Shown here piece after piece: positions 1-10,020 of a stretch of DNA of 60,057 nucleotides (positions are counted from its first letter, which is position 1; every line of letters begins with the position of its first letter). The notes beneath the pieces are model-generated. The model ran no database searches. It was not told where the DNA came from and saw only the letters and a list, made by a program, of their open reading frames with translations. The DNA comes from an uncultured Curvibacter sp. (lineage in GTDB: Bacteria > Pseudomonadota > Gammaproteobacteria > Burkholderiales > Burkholderiaceae_C): NCBI GenBank assembly GCA_903834975.1, contig CAILKX010000160.1:1-60057 (forward strand), given 5' to 3'. A program made the position numbers and the translations under genes.

Positions 1-1062
1 GACCCCAGCAGCCAAATCGCTTGCACGATTGGCGGCAATGTGGCCGAAAACTCGGGCGGCGTGCATTGCTTGAAATACGGCTTGACGGTGCACAACGTCC
101 TGCGCGTGCGCGGCTTCACGATGGCGGGCGAGCCCGTCACTTTCGGTAGCGAAGCGCTCGATGTGGCGGGGTTGGACTTGCTGACCATTCTGGTCGGCAG
201 CGAAGGCATGTTGGCCGTCACCCTAGAAGTGACGGTCAAGTTGGTGCCCAAGCCACAACTGGCGCGCTGCATCATGGCCAGCTTTGACGAGTTGCGCAAA
301 GCTGGGGACGCGGTTGCGCAGCTCATCGCCGCTGGCATCATCCCCGCTGGTTTGGAGATGATGGACAAGCGCATGACCGCCGCCGCCGAAGACTATGTGC
401 ACGCAGGCTACGACCTAGAGGCCGCCGCGATTTTGCTGTGCGAAAGCGATGGGACGCCCGAAGAGGTGGAAGAAGAAATTGGCCGCATGAGTGCGGTGTT
501 GTCCGAGTGTGGGGCCACGGCCATTGCGGTCAGCCAAAGCGAGGCCGAGCGTCTGCGGTTTTGGAGTGGCCGCAAAAACGCTTTTCCAGCCAGTGGCCGC
601 ATCAGCCCGGACTACATGTGCATGGACTCCACCATCCCGCGCAAACGGTTGGCCGACATTTTGGAAGCCATCGCCGAGATGGAGAAAAAATACCAGCTCG
701 GCTGTGTCAACGTCTTCCATGCCGGGGACGGCAACTTGCACCCCCTCATCATGTTTGACGCCAACGACCCCGATCAATTGCATCGCTGCGAATTGTTCGG
801 CGCCGACATTCTGGAAACCAGCGTCGCCATGGGCGGCACGGTGACCGGCGAGCACGGGGTTGGCGTTGAAAAACTCAACAGCATGTGCGTGCAATTCAGC
901 GAAGCCGAGCGCGATCAAATGTTGGGTGTCAAACGCGCCTTTGACCCGCAAATGCTGTTGAATCCCGGCAAGGTCATCCCGAGTAAAACCCGCTGCGCCG
1001 AATACGGCAAAGAACTGGTTCGGGGCGGTCTTTTAAAGCACCCCGAGTTGCCCCGCTTTTAA
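1..1062 (+). CDS. glcD: FAD-linked oxidase, glycolate oxidase GlcD-like (5' truncated by window edge)
   Basis: Frame open from base 1 (DPSSQIACTIGGNVAENSGGVHCLKYG); C-terminal HAGDGNLHP, GEHGVGVEK and LNPGKV motifs of the GlcD/FAD-oxidase family. Confidence 0.85.
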   Translation, partial: DPSSQIACTIGGNVAENSGGVHCLKYGLTVHNVLRVRGFTMAGEPVTFGSEALDVAGLDLLTILVGSEGMLAVTLEVTVKLVPKPQLARCIMASFDELRKAGDAVAQLIAAGIIPAGLEMMDKRMTAAAEDYVHAGYDLEAAAILLCESDGTPEEVEEEIGRMSAVLSECGATAIAVSQSEAERLRFWSGRKNAFPASGRISPDYMCMDSTIPRKRLADILEAIAEMEKKYQLGCVNVFHAGDGNLHPLIMFDANDPDQLHRCELFGADILETSVAMGGTVTGEHGVGVEKLNSMCVQFSEAERDQMLGVKRAFDPQMLLNPGKVIPSKTRCAEYGKELVRGGLLKHPELPRF

Positions 1063-1076
1063 GCCGGAGCGGCCAT

Positions 1077-3149
1077 TCAAGCGTTGGCTTTTTCAGCCGC
1101 CTTCGCCAAGGCGGCGCGTTCGGCAAACTCGGCGCGCAAAGCCCGCAGCTTTTCTCGGGGGTCTTCTTTGGCGGTGTGGGCCTCCAAGGCCATTTCTTCA
1201 ATAAAGCGACTGGCCACACCTGCCACGTAGTCACGGCCCTTTTTGCGGCGTCGCGTCCAACTCACGGCCAGGGTCTTTTGGGCGCGGGTAATGCCCACAT
1301 ACATCAAGCGCCGCTCTTCTTCAATGCGGGTGGCGTTCTTCGTCAAGGCGTCTTCGGTGGAGGCCAACTCGTCGTCTAATTTGAAGGGCAACAGGCCCTC
1401 GTTCACGCCAATCAATTGCACATGCGGCCACTCCAAGCCCTTGGCGGCGTGCAGGGTCGACAAGGTCACGACGTTTTGATCTTGTTCACGGTCGCTCAGC
1501 GTTGACAGCAGGGAAATGGTTTGCGCCACTTCCAACAAACTTTTGACTTCATTGCCCGTCACGACGCCCGCGGTGTCGTCAATTTGACCGCCGCAGCGAG
1601 CCGCCATCCAGTCGCAAAACTCCATCACGTGGGTCCAACGCGTGGCGGCGGCTTTTTCATTGTCTTCGCCATCATAAAGGTGGCGCTCGTAGTCCATCTC
1701 TTTCAGCCATTCGGTCAAGAAAGCCCTCGCCTCTTCGGCCCCTTTGGCAGCTTTGGCGCGGTATTCCAAGTCGTTCACATAACGGCCAAACTCTTCCAGG
1801 CTGCCCATGGCGCGGGCGCTGAGCATGCTGGGCAATGAGGCGCTGAAAATCGATTCAAACAAGCTCAGCTTGTACAGGCTCGCAAAGTGGCCAAGCTGCG
1901 CCAAGGTTTGGTGGCCAATGCCCCGTTTGGGCGTGGTGATGGCGCGCAAAAAGGCCGGGTCGTCGTCGCCGTTGACCCAAAGACGGAACCAGGCGCACAA
2001 ATCTTTGATTTCTGACCGGTCAAAAAAGCTTTGTCCGCCCGACACCTTGTAGGGAATTTGTGCTTTGCGAAGGGCCTGTTCGAGCTGGCGTGCTTGGTGA
2101 TTTGCGCGGTACAAAATGGCAAAGTCTCGAAATTCTTTGTGCTGCGATTGGGCCCGCAAACTTTGGATGCGCGCCACCGCCCGCTCCGCCTCGTGCTCTT
2201 CGTGATCGGCCAGAACCACCCGCACCGGTTCGCCTTCACCGAGTTCTGAAAAAAGCGTTTTCGGAAACAATTTGGGGTTGCTTTGAATGACCGCATTGGC
2301 CGCCCGCAAAATGGCTGAGGTGGAGCGGTAGTTTTGCTCCAGCTTGATGACCTTGAGCTCGGGGAAGTCGAGCGGTAGCTTTTTCAGATTGTCCAAGGTC
2401 GCGCCGCGCCATCCGTAAATCGATTGGTCGTCGTCACCCACCGCCGTGAAGCGGGCGCGCTCACCCACCAACAGTTTGAGCACCTCGTATTGGGTGGCGT
2501 TGGTGTCTTGGTATTCGTCCACCAAAACATGGCCCATAACGGCTTGCCATTTCGCGCGCACCTCGGGAAAGTCGCGCAAGAGCTTCAGCGGCAAGCCAAT
2601 CAAATCATCAAAGTCCACGCTTTGGTAGGCACTCAAACGCTCTTCGTACCGCGCCATGATCTCGGCGGTGGACCGTTCGATGTCGTTGCTGGCTTGGGCG
2701 GCGGCTTGGGCGGCGTTCAGACCTTGGTTTTTCAAGGCACTGATGGCCCATTGCCATTGCTTGGCCGTGGCGGTATCGACGCTTCCACCGCAGTCTTTCA
2801 AGATGCTGGTCACGTCATCGGTGTCCAAAATGCTGAATTGGGGTTTCAAGCCCAGCGCACCGCCGTCTTCGCGCATGAGGCGAACGCCGAGGGCGTGGAA
2901 GGTGCAAATCACCAAGTCCTTGGCGGCGCGCCCCATCAACCCTTTGGCCCGTTCGCGCATTTCGGCGGCGGCTTTGTTGGTGAAGGTGATCGCGGCGATG
3001 CGTTTGGCGGGCAAGCCGGCTTCCAGCAAGGCCGCCATTTTGTGCGTGATCACACGGGTTTTGCCCGAGCCGGCACCCGCCAAAACCAGGCAAGGTCCTG
3101 ACCAATGGTTGACCGCTTCAAGTTGTGCCAGGTTCAGGCCAGAGGACAT
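1077..3149 (-). CDS. rep: ATP-dependent DNA helicase, UvrD/Rep family
   Basis: Walker A GAGSGKT, DEYQDTN, GDDDQSIYGWRGA, LEQNYRS, TLHAAKGLEW, RLMYVGITRA motifs; ~690 aa. Confidence 0.92.
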   Translation of the reverse strand: MSSGLNLAQLEAVNHWSGPCLVLAGAGSGKTRVITHKMAALLEAGLPAKRIAAITFTNKAAAEMRERAKGLMGRAAKDLVICTFHALGVRLMREDGGALGLKPQFSILDTDDVTSILKDCGGSVDTATAKQWQWAISALKNQGLNAAQAAAQASNDIERSTAEIMARYEERLSAYQSVDFDDLIGLPLKLLRDFPEVRAKWQAVMGHVLVDEYQDTNATQYEVLKLLVGERARFTAVGDDDQSIYGWRGATLDNLKKLPLDFPELKVIKLEQNYRSTSAILRAANAVIQSNPKLFPKTLFSELGEGEPVRVVLADHEEHEAERAVARIQSLRAQSQHKEFRDFAILYRANHQARQLEQALRKAQIPYKVSGGQSFFDRSEIKDLCAWFRLWVNGDDDPAFLRAITTPKRGIGHQTLAQLGHFASLYKLSLFESIFSASLPSMLSARAMGSLEEFGRYVNDLEYRAKAAKGAEEARAFLTEWLKEMDYERHLYDGEDNEKAAATRWTHVMEFCDWMAARCGGQIDDTAGVVTGNEVKSLLEVAQTISLLSTLSDREQDQNVVTLSTLHAAKGLEWPHVQLIGVNEGLLPFKLDDELASTEDALTKNATRIEEERRLMYVGITRAQKTLAVSWTRRRKKGRDYVAGVASRFIEEMALEAHTAKEDPREKLRALRAEFAERAALAKAAEKANA

Positions 3150-3213
3150 TTAAATACTTTTAAAAAGACAATTTTAGAAGGCGTTTGCCGGGGGCTTGTC
3201 GCAAGCCGACCCC

Positions 3214-5406
3214 TCAAATCGCTTGCGGATCCACATCCACCGCCCAGCGAATCAAACCTTTGTGCTCAGGCAAAGCGCGGGTGCTGTGCAGGGTGGCTTG
3301 CCAGGCCGTTAAAAAGGCCTGCAACGCACTGCGCGAGGTGGATTCCAACAGCATTTGTGCCCGTTCCACGTTGGCCACACGTTGCAGGCTCATCGGCACG
3401 GCTGAAAACCGAAAAACCTGTTCGGCGCCCGCCAACTCAGCACCCGCGGCACTCGCGGCGTTCAAAAAAGACTGCGCCACAGCCTGGGTTCGGGCCTCGG
3501 CGCGCACCAAGGCTTGGAAAGTGAAGGGGGGCATACCGGCCTCTTGCCGTTCCTTCAATTGGGCCTCGGCAAAAGCGGGGTAATCATGGGTTTTTAACGC
3601 TTCGAACAAAGGGTGGGTGGGGTGGTCAGTCTGGACCCAGAGTTCGGCCTGACTGCCTTGTTTGGCTAAAAAGGCGGCATCTCGCCCCGCTCGCCCACCG
3701 GCTTGCATGAGCAGGGCAAACAAGCGCTCGGGGGCGCGAAAGTCGCTGGAGAACAAGGCGCTGTCGGCGTTGACCACGGCGACCAAGGTGACACGGCGGA
3801 AGTCATGGCCTTTGGCAATCATTTGTGTGCCCACCAAAACATCCACTTCGGCGTCGTGCACTTGTGCGAGTTGGGCTTCCAAACTGCCTTTGATCTTGGT
3901 GGTGTCCGCGTCGATGCGCACCATTTGAATCGGTTGGCCATTGGGCTTTCTTTGCGTTTGCAATAACGCTTGAAGATGTTCCTCGATTTTTTCGGTGCCC
4001 CGTCCGAGACTGGCGATGTCGAGGTTGCCACAGTCGGGACAAGCCTTGGGAACAGGTTGCGAAAAACCGCAGTGGTGGCAACGCAGGCTGCGGTCGATTT
4101 TGTGAAAAACCCGAAATGCGCTGCAGTGCGGGCATTCGCTTTTCCAACCGCAATCGGCGCAAAACAAAACGGGCGCATAGCCTCGGCGGTTCAAGAACAC
4201 CATCACCTGTTCGCCGCGCGCGATGCGTTCCTGAATGGCTTGCAACAAGGGCGGTGAAATCACCGCGCCTTTGGGTTGGCGACCCATGTCAACCCGGCGC
4301 ACCGTGGGCAACTGGGCCCCTGTGCCCACCCTGGAGGGCATGTGCAATCGCTGGTAGCGACCCCCTTCGTTGGCGGGCCGGCTGTGGTGCCAGCTTTCCA
4401 AGGAGGGGGTGGCCGAGCCCAAAATAACCTTGATGCCCTCGTTTTGAGCGCGGTAAACCGCCAAATCACGCGCCGAATAACGGGCGCCTTCTTGTTGTTT
4501 GTAACTCGGGTCGTGCTCTTCATCGACCACGATCAACTGGAGGTGCGGCATGGAGGCAAAAATGGCCATCCGCGTGCCGAGCACCATGCGCGCCGCGCCG
4601 GTATGGGCCGCGAGCCACGCTTTCAGGCGTTGCGCCGGCGTCATGCCGCTGTGCAAGGAGACGACGGACTGCTCACCCCAAGTCGGCTCGAAGCGTTGCC
4701 GAAAGCGCTGCTCCAATTGGGGCGTGAGGTTGATTTCGGGCACCATCACCAAGACTTGGGCCAAGGGGTCCAGCTCGAGTATGCGCTGCACCGCTTGTAA
4801 ATACACCTCGGTCTTGCCGCTGCCTGTGGCGCCGAACAACAAGAAGGGACCTGGGGACTCTTCAATGGTTTGCAGCACTTGCTGCTGTTCCGCCGACAAC
4901 AGCAGCGCGCCAGAAGTCGGGGCACTTTCTAAAACGGAAGCGTCCGACGGGGTTTCTGTGGATTTGGAAATGGCAATTGACCGTTTGGCCAGGCGCCGGG
5001 CCATTTGCGCGCCATCCAACGCCCGCAACTGCGGCGGCAAGGCGGCCAGGGCCACCTCACCCAGACCGCGCTGGTAATAACGGGCAGCAAAGCCGACCAA
5101 TTGTCGCCAAGCTGCCGATAAAACAGGCAGCTGTCCGGCCTCGCTGAGTGGTCCTGTGATGTGGCGGGCTGCGTAAAGGGACGCCGTGTCAGACGGGCGC
5201 TCCGGCTCGAGGGAGGGGGGGGTATCCCAAACCACGCCCAATGTTTCGCGGGTGCCCAACGGGACGCGAACCAAGGTGCCCGGCGGCAGCGCTTCATCGC
5301 TGAGGTAAGTCAGCGGGCCCGACAGTCCGCTGTGCGCGGGGGTTTGGACAAGGACTGACAGGCGACAACTCATGGGCAAATTGTCCCCCATTTCGACCGC
5401 TGTCAT
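3214..5406 (-). CDS. priA: Primosomal protein N' (PriA helicase); start may be 5373
   Basis: GATGSGKTEVY, DEEHD, zinc-finger CADCGWKSECPHC/CHHCG/CPDCG, GTQMIAKGHDF. Confidence 0.93.
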   Translation of the reverse strand: MTAVEMGDNLPMSCRLSVLVQTPAHSGLSGPLTYLSDEALPPGTLVRVPLGTRETLGVVWDTPPSLEPERPSDTASLYAARHITGPLSEAGQLPVLSAAWRQLVGFAARYYQRGLGEVALAALPPQLRALDGAQMARRLAKRSIAISKSTETPSDASVLESAPTSGALLLSAEQQQVLQTIEESPGPFLLFGATGSGKTEVYLQAVQRILELDPLAQVLVMVPEINLTPQLEQRFRQRFEPTWGEQSVVSLHSGMTPAQRLKAWLAAHTGAARMVLGTRMAIFASMPHLQLIVVDEEHDPSYKQQEGARYSARDLAVYRAQNEGIKVILGSATPSLESWHHSRPANEGGRYQRLHMPSRVGTGAQLPTVRRVDMGRQPKGAVISPPLLQAIQERIARGEQVMVFLNRRGYAPVLFCADCGWKSECPHCSAFRVFHKIDRSLRCHHCGFSQPVPKACPDCGNLDIASLGRGTEKIEEHLQALLQTQRKPNGQPIQMVRIDADTTKIKGSLEAQLAQVHDAEVDVLVGTQMIAKGHDFRRVTLVAVVNADSALFSSDFRAPERLFALLMQAGGRAGRDAAFLAKQGSQAELWVQTDHPTHPLFEALKTHDYPAFAEAQLKERQEAGMPPFTFQALVRAEARTQAVAQSFLNAASAAGAELAGAEQVFRFSAVPMSLQRVANVERAQMLLESTSRSALQAFLTAWQATLHSTRALPEHKGLIRWAVDVDPQAI

Positions 5407-6281
5407 TTGGCCGATTTCACTCCCAATTTACTGCTATTTTCGAAGCTAAGTGCTTGATTTTAGGGGGTCCTTTGACCCATCCAAAATTTATGTGGATAAC
5501 TTTGTTGATAACCTCAGATGACCCATCCAAAACGCTGTATTTTCAAGGCTTTCACCAGAGTGCACAGAAAACCAGCATTCCCAATGACCTATATAAATCA
5601 ACAAGTTAGCGAGGTACAACGCGGTCTAAATGCCGCACCAGAAGAGATCAAAAAGGATCAGGGTTTGCTCTAGAAATGTGCATAAGTAATCATTTTTGGC
5701 TTTCATATAACACCTTTTTTAACCTTTTTGAGCCGAATTTTTGGCTTTGGGTCGGGTGATCAATAAAGGCCGCCACCAAACCGTCGAATTGACCTTTGTT
5801 TGATGGCCTAAACCCTTGATTGATAGGCGCTTATTTTTTGACCGCCATCGCTGTGGATAACTTTGAGGGTAAGTGACCCCAATCAGCGTGAAAGCCAAGC
5901 CCATCAAGGCTTCCATCACGTTGCTGGGAAAATAGGCAAGTTAAAAAACACTGTGTAATCAACAACTTAAGAAAAACCAAAAGCAGCTACAAATTTTTTT
6001 AACAAGATCACAAGGCGGCCCTGGTGGGTGGATAAACCGCGTCCACACACACTTTGGGCGGCCAAAACATGGCGCCATGCGGCTTTCGCCGAGGTTGTGG
6101 ATAACTTTGTTGATATCACGCTTTTGAAAACCGACTTCGCGGCGGTGGCGGCGGCTTGGTTTGGCGATAAAGGATTTTCACCAAATGAAAAACGTTTTAA
6201 ATCAGTGACTTACAAAAAGCCATGCATTCAAAAAATGCAATCCCTTGGGTGGGCTTCCCTCCAAGCCTCTGTGCACAAGTG
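5407..6281. promoter_or_regulatory. AT-rich intergenic region with clustered DnaA boxes (oriC-like)
   Basis: Perfect TTATNCACA boxes (read as TGTGNATAA on + strand) at 5491-5499, 5677-5685, 5852-5860, 6096-6104; one-mismatch copies at 5503-5511, 6027-6035, 6270-6278. Confidence 0.6.
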
Positions 6282-8699
6282 TCAATTTGAATTGAAATTC
6301 AAGGCCTTTTTAACCTCATCCACCGACAAGAGCTCGGACAGCACCACGGGGGCTCGCCCAGGCACATAGGCCACATAGACCGGAACCCCGCTGCGGCCGA
6401 AGCGGTTGAGGGCTTGCGTGATCTCGGGGTCTTGGCGGGTCCAGTCGGCCCGCAGCAGGGCCACCTGGTGTTGGGCAAAATCGCGCAGCAAACCGGCATC
6501 GGCCAGCGTGGCGTGTTTGTTGAATTGGCAGGTCACACACCAGGCAGCGGTGAAGTCAACAAAAACGGGGCGCCCTTGGGCGGCTAACGACTCCGCCAAA
6601 CCGGGGTGCCAGACTTGCCAGCCTCCTGGAGATAAGGGGCTTGCTGCGGAGTTGCCAGGGCCTTGACCTTGATTCTGCTGAACACCGTCAGGCCTTGTCA
6701 CGGCGCTCTCAGAAGCCAAAGGCAAAGACATAGGTGAGGGGTGAATCACCCAGTCACCCCAAGCCCAAACCAGCCCTCCGCACAAGGCGATGAAAACGGC
6801 CATCAGGGTCTGCCGCAAACCCAACGGGCCTGACGTTGTTGAGGTAACGGGCAAGCCCCAAGCCCACAAAGCACCCGCCAAAGTCAACAAAATTCCCAGC
6901 ATCGCCATGACGCCCTCTAAGCCCACCTGTTGGCCCAGGACCCAAAGAAGCCAGAGGACGGTCGCCAGCAAGGGAAAGGCCATGATTTGTTTGAAGGTCT
7001 GCATCCAAACCCCAGGCTTTGGTAAATGGCGAACCCACCAAGGGGCCGCAGCGGGCAGCAACCCCAGCAAAAGATAGGGCAAGGACATGCCCAAACCCAA
7101 GGCAGCAAAAACCGCCAAGGCCGAAGCGGCGGGCAGGCTCAAGGTCAAGCCCAAGGAGGCCCCCATGAACGGGGCGGTGCAAGGAGAGGCAATCAAGACC
7201 GCCAGCACCCCAGAAAAGACCGCGTTCAATAAAGGGTGGCGCCAAGTGACTTGCGTCAGATTGCCGGCCCATTGGCCCTGCCATTCAAAAAGACCGGCCA
7301 AATTCAACGCCATGACGGTGAAGAACACGACCAAGAAGGCCACCACGGCGGGCGATTGCAATTGGAAGCCCCAGCCCAATTGCGCCCCACCGGCGCGCAA
7401 GACCAGCATCAAGCCGCCCAAGGCCAAGAAGGACGCGACCACGCCGAGGCTGTAAGCAAGGCATTGAGCACGAAGGCTTTGCCCCCATGTCGAAGGGCTG
7501 GACGGGGTTGTTTTGAGCAAGCTGAGCAATTTGATGGCCAGCACGGGGAAAACGCAGGGCATCAAATTCAGCACCAAACCGCCCAAAAAGGCACCCAATA
7601 AAGCGCCCAATAATTCCCCCCAAGACAAGCGACTGGCCGTGATCGGTTGGGCGCTGAGGGGGACTGGGTGTTGGTTGCCCACGTCGGCGGCGCGCCATTC
7701 ACCCTGAATGGGCGCTTCGACCCACAAGGCCCCCAAAGGGCTGCTTTGCAAACGCACCAGCCACCGCAGACGTTTTGGACTTTGCTCACGCAAACCAGAC
7801 AAAGGCCACAAGACTTGCCAAGTGGGGGTTGGGGTGTCCCCTTGGACCCACTTCGGTGCCGACTCGGGGTCAAGGGGCACGACAGCCGACAAAACGTCTT
7901 GCATTTCGGGCATCACCCAAAGCGGCTGACCTTGCCAGGCCTTGGGCAATCCACTGAACTGCAACAACAAGTGGTCGCCTTCTAGCGCCGCATGGGTCTG
8001 TACTTGGGGTGCAGAAGCAGGCAGCGCATTTTCTGCCGCTTTGAAAGCGTCGTCGTGCGCCGTGAAGCCGCCGGTGGCCGGCAGCGATAAGCGCAATTGA
8101 ACCGACTCAGGAATGCACTCTGTTTTACAAACAAGCCAAGAGGCGGTGACTTGAACCTCCGACAAGGGGCTTGGTGGTTTCTTTGAACTTTGGCTGGGTG
8201 AGGCGAACTGCAACGGGGCGGTCAACAGCACGGCGTGCCCATAACCATAATTCACGTTGTCGCCGAGTTGAAAAACGTCGGGTGTTGGCCATTGAACAGG
8301 CCCCGCTTGCCAACCAGGGGGCAATGTCCATTTCAGCTGTGTGGCGAGGCCTGAGTCGCCAGGGTTTTTCCAGTAAGTGTGCCAACCAACTTGGGGGGTC
8401 AATTGAACACCCAGCCAAGCGGATTCAGAAGTGCCTGGGGCCCCGTGGGTCAAGCCTGGCGGCACAGCGGCCATGAGCGCCGCACGAACGTGCGGAGTAG
8501 ACGCCACTGACGATACCGAGGCCGCCGAAGCCGCCGAGGCCACCGAGCGGTTGGCCGTCGACAAGTCTGCAGCCTGAACCGGCGTGAAGCAGGCACCCGC
8601 CAAGGTCAATGTCCAAGTCAACGAACAAAAAGTTGACAAATGGCTGGACAAACGGCTGGTTAACAAGGCCAACCCCCTTTTTAGGCGTGTGTAATTCAT
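6282..8699 (-). CDS. dsbD: Thiol:disulfide interchange protein DsbD (ORF to 8747; start likely 8699)
   Basis: N-terminal signal, central multi-TM with NLMPCVFPVLAIK and SPCTAPFMGASLG, C-terminal thioredoxin-like FVDFTAAWCVTCQFN. Confidence 0.9.
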   Translation of the reverse strand: MNYTRLKRGLALLTSRLSSHLSTFCSLTWTLTLAGACFTPVQAADLSTANRSVASAASAASVSSVASTPHVRAALMAAVPPGLTHGAPGTSESAWLGVQLTPQVGWHTYWKNPGDSGLATQLKWTLPPGWQAGPVQWPTPDVFQLGDNVNYGYGHAVLLTAPLQFASPSQSSKKPPSPLSEVQVTASWLVCKTECIPESVQLRLSLPATGGFTAHDDAFKAAENALPASAPQVQTHAALEGDHLLLQFSGLPKAWQGQPLWVMPEMQDVLSAVVPLDPESAPKWVQGDTPTPTWQVLWPLSGLREQSPKRLRWLVRLQSSPLGALWVEAPIQGEWRAADVGNQHPVPLSAQPITASRLSWGELLGALLGAFLGGLVLNLMPCVFPVLAIKLLSLLKTTPSSPSTWGQSLRAQCLAYSLGVVASFLALGGLMLVLRAGGAQLGWGFQLQSPAVVAFLVVFFTVMALNLAGLFEWQGQWAGNLTQVTWRHPLLNAVFSGVLAVLIASPCTAPFMGASLGLTLSLPAASALAVFAALGLGMSLPYLLLGLLPAAAPWWVRHLPKPGVWMQTFKQIMAFPLLATVLWLLWVLGQQVGLEGVMAMLGILLTLAGALWAWGLPVTSTTSGPLGLRQTLMAVFIALCGGLVWAWGDWVIHPSPMSLPLASESAVTRPDGVQQNQGQGPGNSAASPLSPGGWQVWHPGLAESLAAQGRPVFVDFTAAWCVTCQFNKHATLADAGLLRDFAQHQVALLRADWTRQDPEITQALNRFGRSGVPVYVAYVPGRAPVVLSELLSVDEVKKALNFNSN

Positions 8700-8755
8700 G
8701 CTGCTTTGTATTTCCGGGATTCTCCCATCATTTGCAAAACAGGGCATCCTTTAAG

Positions 8756-9598
8756 ATGGACCCCATGAGCCAGCATTTGCCCCTCCCCTCGCATCAATGG
8801 GCCGACCTGAGCACCTTTGATTTCTCGGCTTTGCAGGCCAGTGGTGAAATTCAGCGGGTGGTGGCGGTGTTGCCGGTGGCGGCCATTGAGCAGCATGGCC
8901 CGCATTTACCCCTGAGCGTTGACGCGACTTTGTTGGCTGGCTTGCTCCAGGCCACTGAGCGGCAATTGCCGGACGATTTGCCCGTGCTCTTTTTGCCTGC
9001 GCAAAACGTGGGGCTGAGTCCCGAACACCAAGCCTTCGCGGGCACCTTGACCTTGGCGCCCGAAACCCTGATCGCGCTTTGGCGCAACATCGGTGAAAGC
9101 GTGGCCCGTGCCGGGGTCAAAAAACTGTTGATTTTTAACACCCACGGGGGGCATGTGGGGGCGATGGACATCGTCGCGCGCGATTTGCGCGCACGTTGTG
9201 ACTTGCTCGTTTACAGCAGCAGTTGGTTCAACTTGGCTTTGCCGTCTGAACTCCAAGCCCAGTTCAGCGCCGAAGAACAGCGTTTCGGCATCCATGCTGG
9301 CGATGTAGAAACGTCGATGATGTTGGCCCTTCAACCCGAACGCGTCGACATGGTGCAGGCGGCGAACTTTCGCAGCAGTTCGCAAGACCGCGCGGAACGC
9401 TATGCGGTCTTGGGGGATGGCAGAAGCGCCAAGATGGGCTGGCAAATCCAAGACTACAACCCGAAGGGCGCGGTGGGCAACGCCGGGGCGGCCACGGCGG
9501 CCAAAGGCCAAGCCTTGATCGATGCCGCCAGCAAGCAATTGGTGCAGCTCTTAAAAGAGCTCGTGGACTTGCCGTTGAGCACATTAAGTTCACGTTGA
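8756..9598 (+). CDS. Creatininase family protein
   Basis: PVAAIEQHGPHLPLSVDA, NTHGGHVGAMD, HAGDVETSMML motifs. Confidence 0.85.
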   Translation: MDPMSQHLPLPSHQWADLSTFDFSALQASGEIQRVVAVLPVAAIEQHGPHLPLSVDATLLAGLLQATERQLPDDLPVLFLPAQNVGLSPEHQAFAGTLTLAPETLIALWRNIGESVARAGVKKLLIFNTHGGHVGAMDIVARDLRARCDLLVYSSSWFNLALPSELQAQFSAEEQRFGIHAGDVETSMMLALQPERVDMVQAANFRSSSQDRAERYAVLGDGRSAKMGWQIQDYNPKGAVGNAGAATAAKGQALIDAASKQLVQLLKELVDLPLSTLSSR

Positions 9599-9656
9599 GC
9601 CCCGCTGGACAGTCTTTGGCTTGACGTGGGTGTTCGGCCGTGGTCACAATGCCCAC

Positions 9657-9986
9657 ATGCTTTACCGATTTCAATCCAGGGCCACCAGCGACCTCATCAT
9701 GCTGGAACCTCAAGGGCGTTTGTTCCTTGAAATTTTGGACAAACCCTTGAAAGGCCCCGGCATCTTGGTGGTGGCCGATTTACCAGCGGCGATTCAAAAA
9801 ATCGAAGCGGCCATTCAGGCTGAAGACACGCAGAAAACAGAAGCCCAAGGCACCCCCCGCCTAGAAGAAGAGGAAGCAGAAGAGGCAGCGCCAGAAAAGG
9901 TTTGGTTGCGCCAACGCGCCAAGCCGCTTTTAGACCTGATGCGCCGCAGCCTGGCCGCTCAGCAAGACGTGGTTTGGGGGCTTTGA
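9657..9986 (+). CDS. DUF1840 domain-containing protein
   Basis: MLYRFQSRATSDLIMLEP...GILVVADLPAAIQKIEAAI matches the DUF1840 pattern. Confidence 0.7.
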   Translation: MLYRFQSRATSDLIMLEPQGRLFLEILDKPLKGPGILVVADLPAAIQKIEAAIQAEDTQKTEAQGTPRLEEEEAEEAAPEKVWLRQRAKPLLDLMRRSLAAQQDVVWGL

Positions 9987-10020
9987 GGGCTTTAAAAAAA
10001 GGAGGCGCAGCGCCACCGAC

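Noticed and set aside
3193-3207. Small hairpin GGCTTG-TCG-CAAGCC downstream of priA
   Set aside because: Short stem overlapping the region next to the priA stop and without a U-tract; too weak to call a terminator.
6028-6369. 113-aa ORF in the priA/dsbD gap
   Set aside because: Overlaps the DnaA-box cluster and the dsbD 3' end; composition is not protein-like and no motif is seen.
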